From Oscillospiraceae bacterium (GTDB lineage Bacteria; Bacillota; Clostridia; Monoglobales; WRAG01), in the NCBI GenBank assembly GCA_009780345.1, contig WRAG01000021.1, forward strand, positions 1-44,999: DNA of 44,999 nucleotides. Reading direction: 5' to 3'. How positions within the stretch are numbered: position 1 is the first letter of the stretch; every line of letters starts with the position of its first letter. The notes under the pieces were generated by a model, which was not told the origin of the DNA, did no database searches, and saw only the letters and a program-made list of their open reading frames with translations. Made by a program: the position numbers and the translations under genes. This document shows, in pieces, positions 26,905 to 36,910 of this stretch.

Positions 26905-26997
26905 TATTTTTTTGGAAACTATGGCTAAAAAATTTTGATTAATTTCGTGCTTTTCAACTAAAATGCCAAAAAAAATAAAAAAATTTTCGAATATTTA

Positions 26998-27026
26998 TTG
27001 ACAAAAAATAAAGATTTTGCTAAAAT
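26998..27026 (+). promoter_or_regulatory. Sigma-A promoter of the secreted repeat protein
   Basis: TTGACA (26998-27003) and TAAAAT (27021-27026) with a 17-base spacer. It is divergent from the S-layer operon promoter, with about 95 A+T-rich bases between the two -35 boxes; no clear operator palindrome was noticed between them. Confidence 0.78.
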
Positions 27027-27088
27027 AGCATTATATGTTTTCTATATAAATAATGTAAGTTGATATTATAATTTTGGAGGGGAATGTT

Positions 27089-29773
27089 ATGAAAAAAAGT
27101 TTATTGGCTTTATTTATTGTTATGGCAATGATTGCGTCTATTATTCCGGCAAACGTTGCTGCAGCTTCTGAAATGTCGGAATCGGGGATTGTCGCTTTTG
27201 ATCAGGATTCTTATATCGTTGAGTTTGTAACTTTTCCGGGAACCGCCGTCGCCTCTTTGACTTTGTCGGCGATAGGAACGATTGCGCGTCCTGCCAACGA
27301 CCCGACCAGAAGAATGTATGCTTTCGCGGGTTGGTATACCGATAATACATTCTCAACCCTGTGGAATTTCGCAACTCAACAAGTGACTCAGCCACTTACA
27401 AGAATTTATGCGCGGTGGGAATATGTCGGCGCTATTATCGCTCAGACTATCACGCCTGCTGCACTTAGTTGGCACGCGAGACTTAATACAACTCACTATA
27501 ATCATGGTTGGGCGAATGTTGACTCCGGTTTTGGCGATAATCTTGTTCAATACGCCGAATCGTTTATAAGATTTAACTTAAGTTACGATGATGTATACGC
27601 GATAAGAAATGACGCTACATTTTCTGCTGTGTTTGCGGCTAATGCCAACGCTCATGTAGCGGGTATACAGTTCAGGCTATTGGCAAATCCGGGCGAGAGA
27701 TTACACTATTTTGCCACTCAACCTCAAATAGGCGGAAATCAGCCGTGGCTTGGCGGCACAACTTTGGCCGGCACCGACTTAAATTACCGCATGCCCGGCG
27801 CGGGTTCGCTTTCCGGTAATTTCACTTCCGAGCAATCATCTGCGCCGTCGGCAGTATTGCCTCATGGTTGGTCGCCTCAAGAAATTGATGTAACCGATTT
27901 ATTAATTGATTATTTTGATAGCGAGTACGTTATTAATAACGACCTTACGGATATAGGCTTTACAGTAGTTATAGAAGAACGAATGACCGGTAGCAATGGT
28001 CGCGTGCAAATGAATGAAATGCGTTTGGTTATAACCTCTCATTTCGCGGACGACCGTCCTGCCGAAGAATTTGTGATTGGCGAGGCTGAAACGTATGTTG
28101 ACGCCGACGGATTTAGAGCGGTATCAATAGAATTAGAAGGAATAGTTGAAACCGACACTCTTACAGTTGGATTTGCGTCAGCTGGCAATACTGCAACGGT
28201 GTCCAATGCTCATATCGTGCGTCACTCTGATAATATATCAATGCGAATTCCGTGGATTGTCGGAAATGACGATAATTATCAAATTATTGTTACTGCAAGA
28301 AACGCAATCGGCGAATTTTTGGTAAGCAATGACGGCGTAGGACATAATGAACCGCCGATAGAACTTAATACAGCTTTGAGAAGAGTAATATTTAACGCGA
28401 CAGGCGGAAACCCTGTTCCCGAACCCCGTTTTGTGGCGGCTAACTCTTTGCTTGGAGTAAGTCCGACGCCTTCAAGAAGCGGTTACGACTTTGCAGGTTG
28501 GTTTACAAATTCTGCGGCGGCTTACACGCTTAATACTGACTACGAGTGGGATTTTGCCGTGGATATAATAGGCGATGTGCTAACAACTACTCTTTATGCA
28601 GGGTGGGAAGATACGTTACCGGTTCAATTTACGCCGATAAACACCACTTATGCCAATCCTATTTGGCACAACAGACTCGCTACCGGCTATGCTCATGGCT
28701 GGGGCGGAGTTGACTCTCGGTGGGACGGCAACGCCGCTATATACGCCGAATCATTTGTAAGATTTAATTTATCCACGGCGGAAATACAAGCGGCAAGGAA
28801 TGACCCGAACTTTTTTGCTGTGTTCGTGGCTGATGCTAACGCTCATTCAGCGGGCGCGCAGTTCAGAGTATTGGCAAACCCGGGCGAGAGACTACATTAT
28901 TTTGCTCAGATTGAAAATCCTCCAAACGCTACTCAGCCATGGCTTAGCAGCGCGGCTATGATTGCCGCAGGATTAAATTATCGCAGATTTTATGATGGCG
29001 CGGTTTCCGTTACAGATAATTTCACTCCCGCACAATCGTCTCTGCCGTCGGAACCGTTTTACAGCTGGATGCTTCACGAGATTGATGTAACCGCTTTATT
29101 AGTTGATTATTTCACCAGTCAGTATGTTGTTGACAACGGCCTTACAGGCATAGGCTTTACCATTGTTTTAGAAAATCAAATGCCCGGTGTTGGACGTTTG
29201 CAAATGATGGACATCCGTTTGGTAACAAGCTTATATGAAGATTTTAGACCCGACGGATACGTTGAAGTTGACGTTGTAGAAGGGGATGGATATATCACCA
29301 TAACTACAGATGGTGCAAACAGATATGACAGCGTTGAAGTTACCTTCGAAACATCAGGCGAAACAGTTGTTTTGACATTCGACTATAACGAAAACGAGCC
29401 GTTTGTGGTTTTTGTTCCTTGGATTTCCGGAACTGACGGTGAATTTGATATTATCGTTAGAGTTCTTAACTGGGGTGGGAAAGAGTTAGTTTCTTGCGAA
29501 ACTTCCATGACGCTTGCCGCTATCCCTATTCTGATATCGAATGTTAACGCAAGCGACGGAGCAAATGCTCAAGCCGTAATCGCGCTTTATAATGCAAACA
29601 ATCGGTTCGCGGGTTCTTATATTACGCCGCCGGTGACAGTTATGAATGGTCAGGCAATAGTTATGGTTCCGGTAAGCTTCGAAATTCCTAGCGGATATTC
29701 GGCAAAGGTAATGATGTTCGACGACTTTGCGACGTTGCGACCACTATTGCCTGCGCCGTATGAGATTATATAA
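27089..29773 (+). CDS. Secreted protein with two large repeats and InlB-like units
   Basis: Exported protein of 894 residues, function unknown. Signal peptide about 1-26 (MKKSLLALFIVMAM, cleavage after NVAAA). Architecture is two rounds of an InlB B-repeat-like unit ('YAFAGWYTD...IYARWE' near 77-111; 'YDFAGWFTN...LYAGWE' near 465-507) followed by a domain of about 200 residues (near 122-324 and 516-716) sharing 'HGW..VDS', 'YAESF.RFNL', 'LANPGERLHYFA' and 'EIDVT.LL.DYF'. The repeated domain is beta-rich and may be a binding module. The last about 85 residues (VIALYNANNR...AKVMMFDD) resemble the N-terminal domain of the M28 peptidase. No SLH or sortase signal, so it is probably released. GGAGGGG supports ATG 27089 over the TTG at 27074. 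Confidence 0.78.
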   Translation: MKKSLLALFIVMAMIASIIPANVAAASEMSESGIVAFDQDSYIVEFVTFPGTAVASLTLSAIGTIARPANDPTRRMYAFAGWYTDNTFSTLWNFATQQVTQPLTRIYARWEYVGAIIAQTITPAALSWHARLNTTHYNHGWANVDSGFGDNLVQYAESFIRFNLSYDDVYAIRNDATFSAVFAANANAHVAGIQFRLLANPGERLHYFATQPQIGGNQPWLGGTTLAGTDLNYRMPGAGSLSGNFTSEQSSAPSAVLPHGWSPQEIDVTDLLIDYFDSEYVINNDLTDIGFTVVIEERMTGSNGRVQMNEMRLVITSHFADDRPAEEFVIGEAETYVDADGFRAVSIELEGIVETDTLTVGFASAGNTATVSNAHIVRHSDNISMRIPWIVGNDDNYQIIVTARNAIGEFLVSNDGVGHNEPPIELNTALRRVIFNATGGNPVPEPRFVAANSLLGVSPTPSRSGYDFAGWFTNSAAAYTLNTDYEWDFAVDIIGDVLTTTLYAGWEDTLPVQFTPINTTYANPIWHNRLATGYAHGWGGVDSRWDGNAAIYAESFVRFNLSTAEIQAARNDPNFFAVFVADANAHSAGAQFRVLANPGERLHYFAQIENPPNATQPWLSSAAMIAAGLNYRRFYDGAVSVTDNFTPAQSSLPSEPFYSWMLHEIDVTALLVDYFTSQYVVDNGLTGIGFTIVLENQMPGVGRLQMMDIRLVTSLYEDFRPDGYVEVDVVEGDGYITITTDGANRYDSVEVTFETSGETVVLTFDYNENEPFVVFVPWISGTDGEFDIIVRVLNWGGKELVSCETSMTLAAIPILISNVNASDGANAQAVIALYNANNRFAGSYITPPVTVMNGQAIVMVPVSFEIPSGYSAKVMMFDDFATLRPLLPAPYEII
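27451..28059 (+). repeat. Internal repeat, copy 1 (about 200-residue domain)
   Basis: First of two homologous coding segments in the secreted repeat protein; similarity is clear at protein level and partial at DNA level (for example TTGGCAAATCCGGGCGAGAG near 27679 against a one-base variant near 28871). Confidence 0.7.
28633..29235 (+). repeat. Internal repeat, copy 2 (about 200-residue domain)
   Basis: Second copy, preceded like the first by an InlB-like unit; more diverged at DNA level than the repeat pair at 5887-7071, so it is an older duplication. Confidence 0.7.
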
Positions 29774-29804
29774 TAAATAGTATTTGATTATTCGAAATTG
29801 AATA

Positions 29805-29845
29805 AAATCCCCAACCTTTGCCCTTTTTAAAGGTTGGGGATTTAT
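29805..29845 (+). terminator. Rho-independent terminator
   Basis: AAATCCCCAACCTTT (29805-29819) pairs perfectly with AAAGGTTGGGGATTT (29829-29843). It separates the secreted repeat protein from the fucose genes. A TATAAT overlaps its 3' edge (29843-29848) but has no good -35 box, so the promoter of the following operon is unclear. Confidence 0.85.
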
Positions 29846-29883
29846 AATATTGACTTGAGATTTATGAACTAAACGGAGGCAAA

Positions 29884-31443
29884 ATGTTGAATAAAAACAA
29901 GCTTTACCTCGGCATAGAATTGGGTTCGACGCGTATTAAGGCGGTGCTGATTGACGAATGTCACACATCGATCGCCACCGGTAATTTCACGTGGGAAAAT
30001 CAGCTGATTAATGGATTTTGGACATATTCATTAGACGATGTTTGGCGCGGAATTCAAGCGGCGTACAAAGAGTTGGCGGCTAATTTCGAGAATAAGCACA
30101 ATTCTAAGCTTACAACTCTCAACGGAATCGGAATTTCCGCTATGATGCACGGATATTTACCTTTCGATAAGGACGGAAATCAGTTAGCGGCATTCCGAAC
30201 ATGGCGCAACACCACAACAGGCGCGGCGGCGGAAATGCTTACAAAAGAGTTCGGATTTAATATTCCCGAACGATGGAGTGTCGCGCATTTGTACCAAGCG
30301 ATATTAAACGGCGAAGAACATGTTGCAGATATCGCATACATCACCACGTTAGCGGGATACGTACATTTAAAGCTTACAGGCGAGAATGTTTTGGGTGTCG
30401 GCGACGCGTCGGGAATGTTCCCGGTAAACGGAGAAAAGTATAATTCCCGTATGTTAGAGCAGTTTGCTAACCTTGCGAAAGAGAATAATTTCGCATGGAA
30501 AATCGAGAATATTTTTCCGAAAATCCTACTCGCCGGCGAGCAAGCGGGATTTCTTACCGTAGAAGGTGCAAAAATGCTTGATCCATCGGAGAATTTGCAA
30601 CCCGGCATACCATTTTGTCCTCCCGAGGGAGACGCGGGCACAGGAATGGTTGCAACCAACTCCGTCGCGCCGCGAATAGGAAACATTTCGGCGGGAACGT
30701 CGATTTTTTTCATGATTGTGCTTAAAGAAGACCTTCTCGGAGTGTATCCCGAAATCGACATCGTAACGACGCCGTGCGGAAACCCTGTCGCAATGGTTCA
30801 TTGCAACAACTGCACGTCCGACATTGACGCGTGGGTGAACTTTTTCGACGAAATTTTGCGAAACTTCGGTGTAACCGCTGATAAATCAGCGCTTTATGAA
30901 ACCTTGTATAACGTTTCACAATCGGCGGACGAAGATTGCGGCGGCTTGCTTTCCTACAATTACTTTTCAGGCGAGCAAATCACTAAAATTAAAAACGGTC
31001 GCCCGCTGTTCGCACGAATGCCGGATAGTAAGTTTACGTTGGCGAATTTTATGCGAAACTTGCTGTTTTCCTCCGTCGCGACGCTTAGAATCGGCATGGA
31101 TATTCTTGAAAAGGAAAATGTTAAGCTTGATCGATTGGCGGCGCACGGCGGGCTTTTTAAAACCCCGAATGTCGGGCAAAACATAGTTGCCGCCGCGCTT
31201 AACACCGCAGTTTCGGTGTCCGATTCGGCCGCCGAGGGCGGCGCGTGGGGAATTGCGGTTTTGGCGGCGTTTGCGCAAGCTGATTCAAGCGAAAGTTTAG
31301 GCGAATATTTGGAAAACGTGTTCGTCAACGATAACGCCGTTATTGCCGAACCAAATCCGGAAGATATCAAAAATTTCAAGTTATATATGAAAAAATACAA
31401 AGCGGGAATCGCGATTCAACGCGCCGCAGAGGAGAATTTATGA
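29884..31443 (+). CDS. FGGY-family carbohydrate kinase (likely L-fuculokinase or ribulokinase-like)
   Basis: Cytoplasmic sugar kinase of 519 residues, the usual FGGY length. Seen: the N-terminal phosphate-binding strand [28 protein letters not shown], the catalytic Asp in [11 protein letters not shown] with the following SAGTSIF, and a late Gly-rich adenosine loop [24 protein letters not shown] kinases phosphorylate ketoses or polyols. Directly followed by fucI with an ATGA overlap, so the expected substrate is the isomerase product: L-fuculose, or D-ribulose if the input is D-arabinose. GGAGG 4-5 bases before the ATG fits; a TTG codon follows immediately. It does not match closely any single kinase I can recall by heart, so the exact sugar remains open. 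Confidence 0.85.
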   Translation: MLNKNKLYLGIELGSTRIKAVLIDECHTSIATGNFTWENQLINGFWTYSLDDVWRGIQAAYKELAANFENKHNSKLTTLNGIGISAMMHGYLPFDKDGNQLAAFRTWRNTTTGAAAEMLTKEFGFNIPERWSVAHLYQAILNGEEHVADIAYITTLAGYVHLKLTGENVLGVGDASGMFPVNGEKYNSRMLEQFANLAKENNFAWKIENIFPKILLAGEQAGFLTVEGAKMLDPSENLQPGIPFCPPEGDAGTGMVATNSVAPRIGNISAGTSIFFMIVLKEDLLGVYPEIDIVTTPCGNPVAMVHCNNCTSDIDAWVNFFDEILRNFGVTADKSALYETLYNVSQSADEDCGGLLSYNYFSGEQITKIKNGRPLFARMPDSKFTLANFMRNLLFSSVATLRIGMDILEKENVKLDRLAAHGGLFKTPNVGQNIVAAALNTAVSVSDSAAEGGAWGIAVLAAFAQADSSESLGEYLENVFVNDNAVIAEPNPEDIKNFKLYMKKYKAGIAIQRAAEENL

Positions 31444-33221
31444 AAAACGAAATGTCAAGCCAAAAATATCCCGCAATCGGCATAAGACCTACAATCGACG
31501 CGCGAGTCGGCGTTTTGAATGTGCGAGGTTCGCTGGAAGAGCAGACCATGAATATGGCAAAATCCGCCGCAAAATTGCTTAGCGAAAATATAAAATATCC
31601 TAACGGTGAGCCTGTGCGAGTTGTTATAGCGGATACTACAATCGGGCGGGTTGCCGAATCCGCTGCAGTTGCGGAGCAATTCCGCGAGCAAGGTGTTGCG
31701 ATAACTCTTACCGTAACGCCTTGCTGGTGTTACGGTGCGGAAACGATGGATATGGATTCACAAACAATCAAGGGTGTTTGGGGGTTTAACGGAACCGAAC
31801 GCCCCGGCGCGGTGTATCTTGCGTCGGTCTTGGCGGCACACGCGCAAAAGGGGCTTCCTGCGTTCGGTATTTACGGCAAAGATGTTCAAAATGCTGATTC
31901 TTCCCATATTCCTGTCGATGTTGAGGAAAAATTGCTTCGCTTCGCGCGCGCGGCAGTTGCGGCGGCGTGCTTGCGGGACAAAAGCTATCTGCAAATCGGT
32001 TCGGTTTCAATGGGAATCGGCGGTTCGATCATTGATTCCGACTTTATGGAAGATTATCTCGGTATGCGGGTTGAATCAGTTGATATGACCGAGGTTTTTC
32101 GCCGAATTTCGCAGGGGATTTACGATAAGGATACATATGAGAAAGCACTTTCGTGGACGAAAGCGAATTGCAAAGAGGGGCTTGACAAAAACCCGCCACA
32201 CGCGCAAAAGGATAGAGCGGAAAAAGACGCCGATTGGGAATTTGTCGTGAAAATGGCGCTTATATTCAAAGATTTGATGAGCGGGAACCCTAATCTCCCC
32301 GACGGTTGCGAGGAAGAGCGATTGGGACACAACGCAATAGCCGCAGGCTTTCAAGGGCAGCGGCAATGGACGGATTTCTATCCCAACGGCGATTTCGCGG
32401 AGGCGATATTAAATTCAAGCTTCGACTGGGACGGCGCGCGCGAACCGTATATCTTGGCAACTGAAAACGATGTTCTAAACGCGGTGACAATGCTTTTCGG
32501 TAAAAATCTTACCCAAACCGCGCAACTATTTTCGGACGTTCGCACGTTTTGGAGCGCGGACGCGGTGAAAAGCGCCACCGGCTATTCTATCCACGGCAAA
32601 GCCGCAGAATCAGGTGGGTTTTTGCATTTGATAAACTCAGGCTCGGCTTGTTTAGACTTTGCGGGCGACGGCGTTGTAAAACCTTGGTTTGACGTCAATC
32701 AAACCGATCAACAACGTATGCTTGACGCGACAACGTTTTGCGCCGCTGACAACGGCTACTTCCGCGGCGGCGGATATTCGTCAAAATTTGAAACTGCATC
32801 CGAAATGCCGGTAACCATGATGCGGCTCAATTTGGTAAAAGGAATCGGCCCCGTTCTGCAACTCGCCGAAGGATATACGATAACTCTGCCGCACGAAGTT
32901 TCGGACGTTTTGTGGAAGCGCACCGACTATACATGGCCTTGCACATGGTTCGCGCCGAGGGTTACAGGCGTCGGAGCATTCAAATCCGCATATGATGTGA
33001 TGAATAATTGGGGCGCGAATCACGCGTCAATCTGCTATGGTCACGTTGGCGCGGATATCATCACGCTTTGTTCAATGCTGCGAATTCCTGTGAGTATGCA
33101 CAATGTTTCGGAAGAGCAAATCTTCCGTCCGGCAAGCTGGAACTTGTTCGGCATGGATAAAGAGGGGCAGGATTATCGTGCTTGCGCCAACTACGGCGCA
33201 TTGTACGGCAAAATACGATAA
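31440..33221 (+). CDS. fucI: L-fucose isomerase
   Basis: Cytoplasmic Mn-dependent ketol isomerase converting L-fucose to L-fuculose (the family also takes D-arabinose). At 593 residues it matches the E. coli enzyme's length and is colinear with it: [10 protein letters not shown] at the start, [98 protein letters not shown] and the end [15 protein letters not shown]. The catalytic pair is kept: Glu in ATENDVL and Asp in SDVRTFW, 24 residues apart as in the E. coli protein (Glu337/Asp361). It overlaps the kinase stop by 4 bases and is followed 37 bases later by the hydrolase-like gene. No fuculose-phosphate aldolase is in the window. Confidence 0.96.
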   Translation: MKNEMSSQKYPAIGIRPTIDARVGVLNVRGSLEEQTMNMAKSAAKLLSENIKYPNGEPVRVVIADTTIGRVAESAAVAEQFREQGVAITLTVTPCWCYGAETMDMDSQTIKGVWGFNGTERPGAVYLASVLAAHAQKGLPAFGIYGKDVQNADSSHIPVDVEEKLLRFARAAVAAACLRDKSYLQIGSVSMGIGGSIIDSDFMEDYLGMRVESVDMTEVFRRISQGIYDKDTYEKALSWTKANCKEGLDKNPPHAQKDRAEKDADWEFVVKMALIFKDLMSGNPNLPDGCEEERLGHNAIAAGFQGQRQWTDFYPNGDFAEAILNSSFDWDGAREPYILATENDVLNAVTMLFGKNLTQTAQLFSDVRTFWSADAVKSATGYSIHGKAAESGGFLHLINSGSACLDFAGDGVVKPWFDVNQTDQQRMLDATTFCAADNGYFRGGGYSSKFETASEMPVTMMRLNLVKGIGPVLQLAEGYTITLPHEVSDVLWKRTDYTWPCTWFAPRVTGVGAFKSAYDVMNNWGANHASICYGHVGADIITLCSMLRIPVSMHNVSEEQIFRPASWNLFGMDKEGQDYRACANYGALYGKIR

Positions 33222-33258
33222 ATAAATAAGAATTAAATAATAACAGGAGGAGATTAAC

Positions 33259-35352
33259 ATGATAACGCAAAAAAACGACGGCAAAATAATTAGTTTTGAA
33301 AACGACAATACCGGGTACAGTTTTGAATTGTCATCCGGCAAACTTGTGAATGTTTATTCAAAGTTAACAGGGTGGAACATGATAAAACGCCCCGAGCTTG
33401 GAAAATCATTCGAGATGATGATTCCGCTTGACGGACGAAGAAATAATAACGTCAAAGGCGGAACGCCGTCGAGCGTAAATGTCACCGACAATTCTGTCGA
33501 GTTTGTTTACGACACGGTTACGTCACAATTCGGTGGTGAACATCCGATAAAAGTCGTGACTAAATTTGAAATTGACGAGGAGATCGGAACTTTCGATTGT
33601 TCCATCGACAATCAATCCGACTTAATCGTCGAAGATGTTCGCTATCCGATTGTCGACGATTTTACAAAACCTGCGGACGAGGAGAAAATCGACCAATATT
33701 ACTTCGGATACGCGAATTTGGATAAACAATCTATATATCCGTTTATAAGAAACGACAGTTATTGGGGAACCGACAGTCCGACGCAATACCTCAGCGATAC
33801 TTCGCCGAACGCGCCGTTTTATATGCTTATGGGCGAGAAACAAGGCGTGTATATAGGCGCGGCGAAAAAAAGTACTGATTTAATCGTTTGGAAAGTCCAA
33901 CTGTTCCCCGGCTACGACAACGCAATGGCGCCAACACCCGCCGGAGCATGGATTCCCGAAATGGACGAAATTTCGGGCAAGAAGGTACACTTGTGCGTAA
34001 CCGCGGCGCAACTGCCGTTTGTTATGCCGAAAACAAGCGGACAAATTGTTCCGATTGCGATTAAAGCGTTCGCCGGAACGTGGCACAAAGGCGCGGACAT
34101 TTACAAAAACTTGACGAAAAGATGGAATCTGAAACCAATCAAGCCGCCGGCGTGGATAAGCGAACCTCATTCGTGGTTGCAACTTCACATTAACTCGCCG
34201 GAAGACGAACTTCGTTATAAATACACCGAACTTGTTGATGTCGGTCGCGAATGTGCGAAACACGGCATTAAAGCAATCCAACTTGTCGGCTGGAACGACG
34301 GCGGACAGGACAGAGGAAACCCGTCGCATAGTCACGACCCAAGACTCGGCACATTTGAAGAACTAAAACAAGCCATTGCCGAAATTGAAGCGATGGGCGT
34401 AAAAATGATACTGTTCTCAAAATTTACATGGTCGGATATAAGCACCGAATGGTACAAAGACGAACTTCACGAATTGACGGCGAAAAACATGTGGGGCGAT
34501 TGTTATTCGTGGCCCGGCTATAAATATCAAACAACATCGCAAATGGTTGGGCTTTCTTCGCGCCGCTTGGTAACCATGTGTATGAACAGCGAGAAATATC
34601 GCAAAATTTGTGATAATGAGATTAAAAAGATAGTTGACCTCGGCGCGTCAGGAACTCTTTTCGACGAAAGTCAACATCACGGGCCGGGACTTGCCTGCTT
34701 CGATATGTCGCACGGGCATAAATACGGCGCAAGTACCTACGACAGCGATAACAAGCTTATCGAGGGATTCCGCAAAGTTTCGGCGGCGGAAAACCCCGAT
34801 TTCTTATACGCGGGCGAGGCGTGCTATGACCTCGAATTCGAGCAATATGACTTGGCATACATCCGAACCAAGGTCGAATATGTCATACCGGTAAGACGAT
34901 ACACGTTTCCAAACGTTGCTTATATGACAGCGATTGTAGGGTTTAACGACCGAAATATGATTAACCAGTGCTTGATGTATAAGTATATCATAAGCTATGA
35001 GCCATATAATTTCAAAGGACGCCCCGGCGATTATCCGATTACGTTGGAATACGGCAAGAAAATGGACGCGCTTCGAACCGGATTGCGCGAATATTTCTGG
35101 GACGGCGACTTTTTGGATACGACGGTCGGAAGCGTTACATCTGATGGTGTAGCTCACGAAAAATGGGCGGGATATAGGAGCGATGACGGGAAACTCGGTG
35201 TGGTAATTTGTAATTTTTCGAAAGAACCGATAAAAGTGAAGCCGAAGTTTGACGAAACGCTTACAAAATATCGCTTTGTTGACGGTAACGATTATATTCC
35301 GTACACCGAAGAGATAGAAATTCCGCCGCAATCGGCGATAGTTATAATTTAA
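33259..35352 (+). CDS. Glycoside-hydrolase-like TIM-barrel protein (resembles DUF6259 family)
   Basis: Cytoplasmic protein of 697 residues without a signal peptide. An N-terminal beta-sandwich (about 1-265) with aldose-epimerase/galactosidase-like strands leads to a central barrel: LQLVGWNDGGQDRGNPSH (about 340-357), MGVKMILFSKFTWSD, GTLFDESQHH (465-474, with adjacent Asp469 and Glu470) and LYAGEACYD (516-524), then a C-terminal beta domain. The acidic residues at strand ends (Asp469, Glu520) are candidate catalytic residues, by analogy with GH36/GH101-like barrels. I associate this pattern with DUF6259 from memory; no reaction is established. Position in the kinase-fucI operon suggests it releases the sugar that these enzymes consume, from an imported oligosaccharide. 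AGGAGG lies 6-7 bases before the ATG. Confidence 0.7.
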   Translation: MITQKNDGKIISFENDNTGYSFELSSGKLVNVYSKLTGWNMIKRPELGKSFEMMIPLDGRRNNNVKGGTPSSVNVTDNSVEFVYDTVTSQFGGEHPIKVVTKFEIDEEIGTFDCSIDNQSDLIVEDVRYPIVDDFTKPADEEKIDQYYFGYANLDKQSIYPFIRNDSYWGTDSPTQYLSDTSPNAPFYMLMGEKQGVYIGAAKKSTDLIVWKVQLFPGYDNAMAPTPAGAWIPEMDEISGKKVHLCVTAAQLPFVMPKTSGQIVPIAIKAFAGTWHKGADIYKNLTKRWNLKPIKPPAWISEPHSWLQLHINSPEDELRYKYTELVDVGRECAKHGIKAIQLVGWNDGGQDRGNPSHSHDPRLGTFEELKQAIAEIEAMGVKMILFSKFTWSDISTEWYKDELHELTAKNMWGDCYSWPGYKYQTTSQMVGLSSRRLVTMCMNSEKYRKICDNEIKKIVDLGASGTLFDESQHHGPGLACFDMSHGHKYGASTYDSDNKLIEGFRKVSAAENPDFLYAGEACYDLEFEQYDLAYIRTKVEYVIPVRRYTFPNVAYMTAIVGFNDRNMINQCLMYKYIISYEPYNFKGRPGDYPITLEYGKKMDALRTGLREYFWDGDFLDTTVGSVTSDGVAHEKWAGYRSDDGKLGVVICNFSKEPIKVKPKFDETLTKYRFVDGNDYIPYTEEIEIPPQSAIVII

Positions 35353-35356
35353 AACA

Positions 35357-35396
35357 CAAAAGCGGTTAAGATTTTTAAATCTTAACCGCTTTTTAG
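35357..35396. terminator. Bidirectional terminator between convergent genes
   Basis: AGCGGTTAAGAT (35361-35372) pairs with ATCTTAACCGCT (35379-35390), with T residues on the plus side and A residues on the other side, so it serves both the hydrolase operon and the regulator gene that ends at 35404. Confidence 0.85.
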
Positions 35397-35403
35397 CATT
35401 ATT

Positions 35404-36603
35404 TTACACATTTACCACGACGGGCTCCTTATCGCCCAATCTCTTTACCGTTTCTCCGTCAACCATGGTTACCGGAACCTTTATATGTTGAACTTTTTGC
35501 TTTTTCCCTTCAATATGCCGCACGACAAGCTCGGCGGCTTTATATCCCATTGTATAAAAGTCTTGGTCTATCGTAGTAAGTTTTTTATTTAAATCATACT
35601 GAATTTTATTGTCATACCCCACAATCGATACGTCGATCGGAACGTTTATGCCGCACTTTTCCAAAAGCGCGCAAACTCCGTTCGCCACGTCGTCATTATT
35701 GCATACAAAAGCAGTCGCGCCGTTGTTGCAAAGCTGTAAAATCTCATGCTTATATTGGGTTTGAAGCTGATTATAAAGATGTATCCTATGGCTTGAATAG
35801 ACGTTATCCGTTCCAATGTTTTCGTTATTTATGCTTTTGTCAGAGTCGATAAATATGCTGATATTCCCGTCGATTCCGATGGAATAATCTTTAAGCGCGT
35901 TGCAATATCCCAAATAACGCTCGCGAACCGATGTTGCTTTTGCAATAGGCACGTCTGCCATGTAAACTATCTTTTTGTGTCCCGCTTTTAAAAGATATTC
36001 GGTTTGCATATATCCGCCGGCGTAATTGTCTGATGTAACGCTGCTTATCGGAATAGCGTCGTAAGTTTTATCAATAGCGACGACCGGAATTCCGTTTGTT
36101 GAAATCGCAATTATTAAATCGACATTTTCAGAACTGATGTGAGGATACAAAATAATGCCTCCCATTTTCTTTTCGGCAAGCGATCTTAAGACTTTACCCT
36201 CAATACTACTGTTGTTAGAGGTGACGCAAACGTTCATTTCATAGTTCTTGTCGGCAAGAAAGTCGTTGATACCGTTTATACAATGTTTCGTACCCGACCA
36301 CGAAACTTCAACCGGGACAACGAAAGTAACGGTTTTGTTTAAAGCAGGGAATTTATGCACATTCGACTTTTCTTCATTTATAAAATCAGAAGCTTTTACA
36401 TAGCTTCCGCTGCCACGACGCCTGTATATAAGATTTTGATGAGTAAGTTCGGTAAGCGCGCGTTTTGTTGTAATAGAGCTAACATTAAACATTTCGGCAA
36501 GCTCGCGCTCGGACGGAATTTTCATATCTGCCGTCCACTTGCCCGAGTCAATGTTGTCTTTCACATATTTCACTATTTTTTTATAAAGCGGCGCATTTTT
36601 CAA
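35404..36603 (-). CDS. GntR-type HTH / LacI-type sensor transcriptional regulator (AraR-like architecture)
   Basis: Sugar-responsive DNA-binding protein of about 399 residues. The N-terminal winged helix (about 5-75) reads IPSERELAEMFNVSSITTKR followed by the wing RRRGSGSYV, typical GntR. The rest is a periplasmic-binding-like sensor of the LacI/GalR type (VTFVVPVE, GIILYPH, IPVVAIDK, SVTSDNYAGGY, AFVCNNDDVANG, VSIVGYDN). The same order is found in AraR. The TTG at 36618 lacks a ribosome binding site; the in-frame TTG at 36603 has GGAG 9 bases upstream and gives the usual GntR start MKNAPLYKK, so it is preferred. It lies between and points away from GH172-GH88 and towards the fucose operon; it probably controls one or both, and itself. 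Ligand unknown. Confidence 0.9.
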   Translation of the reverse strand: MKNAPLYKKIVKYVKDNIDSGKWTADMKIPSERELAEMFNVSSITTKRALTELTHQNLIYRRRGSGSYVKASDFINEEKSNVHKFPALNKTVTFVVPVEVSWSGTKHCINGINDFLADKNYEMNVCVTSNNSSIEGKVLRSLAEKKMGGIILYPHISSENVDLIIAISTNGIPVVAIDKTYDAIPISSVTSDNYAGGYMQTEYLLKAGHKKIVYMADVPIAKATSVRERYLGYCNALKDYSIGIDGNISIFIDSDKSINNENIGTDNVYSSHRIHLYNQLQTQYKHEILQLCNNGATAFVCNNDDVANGVCALLEKCGINVPIDVSIVGYDNKIQYDLNKKLTTIDQDFYTMGYKAAELVVRHIEGKKQKVQHIKVPVTMVDGETVKRLGDKEPVVVNV

Positions 36604-36646
36604 ATCAAACAACTCCAATCTAACATATTTACGAAATCGAATAAAA

Positions 36647-36674
36647 GCCGCTCTTTAAAAATAAAAAGAGCGGC
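36647..36674 (-). promoter_or_regulatory. Leader hairpin of the regulator gene (possible attenuator or operator)
   Basis: GCCGCTCTTT/AAAGAGCGGC, a perfect 10-bp inverted repeat with an 8-base loop, lies inside the predicted 5' leader of the regulator mRNA and is followed on that strand by TTTTATT. It could be a weak terminator (attenuation) or, as DNA, a dyad recognised by a dimeric regulator. Confidence 0.5.
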
Positions 36675-36749
36675 AATAAACAGAGGGCGAAATTTATAAA
36701 ATGCAATTTTGAGATGAAAAATCATTGCATATAAATTTCATTTAATGTT

Positions 36750-36778
36750 AGAATAAACTAACTTTTCGAATTTGTCAA
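36750..36778 (-). promoter_or_regulatory. Sigma-A promoter of the GntR/LacI-type regulator
   Basis: On the minus strand TTGACA (36778-36773), 17-base spacer, TATTCT (36755-36750). It gives a leader of about 130-140 bases that includes the hairpin at 36647-36674. Confidence 0.72.
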
Positions 36779-36881
36779 GTATTTTTTTACAAAAACATTG
36801 AAAATTTAAGATAATAACTTGATTTCGCCATAATTTTCAAGGATTTTATCGGCTTATCTCAAAATAAAGTTAAAATACTTA

Positions 36882-36910
36882 TTGACATTTACAAAATGAT
36901 AATGTACAAT
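36882..36910 (+). promoter_or_regulatory. Sigma-A promoter of GH172-GH88 with overlapping imperfect dyad
   Basis: TTGACA (36882-36887) and TACAAT (36905-36910), 17 bases apart, 40 bases before the GH172 start. The same stretch is an imperfect inverted repeat: ATTGACATT at 36881-36889 faces AATGTACAAT at 36901-36910, one base out of register. An operator inside the promoter would suit repression by the divergent regulator. The rest of the 346-base divergent gap is A+T-rich with nothing else recognised. Confidence 0.72.

Noticed and set aside
29818-29848. Promoter for the FGGY kinase operon (TATAAT at 29843-29848)
   Set aside because: It overlaps the terminator stem and the only upstream box (TTGCCC) is 19 bases away; not good enough to list.
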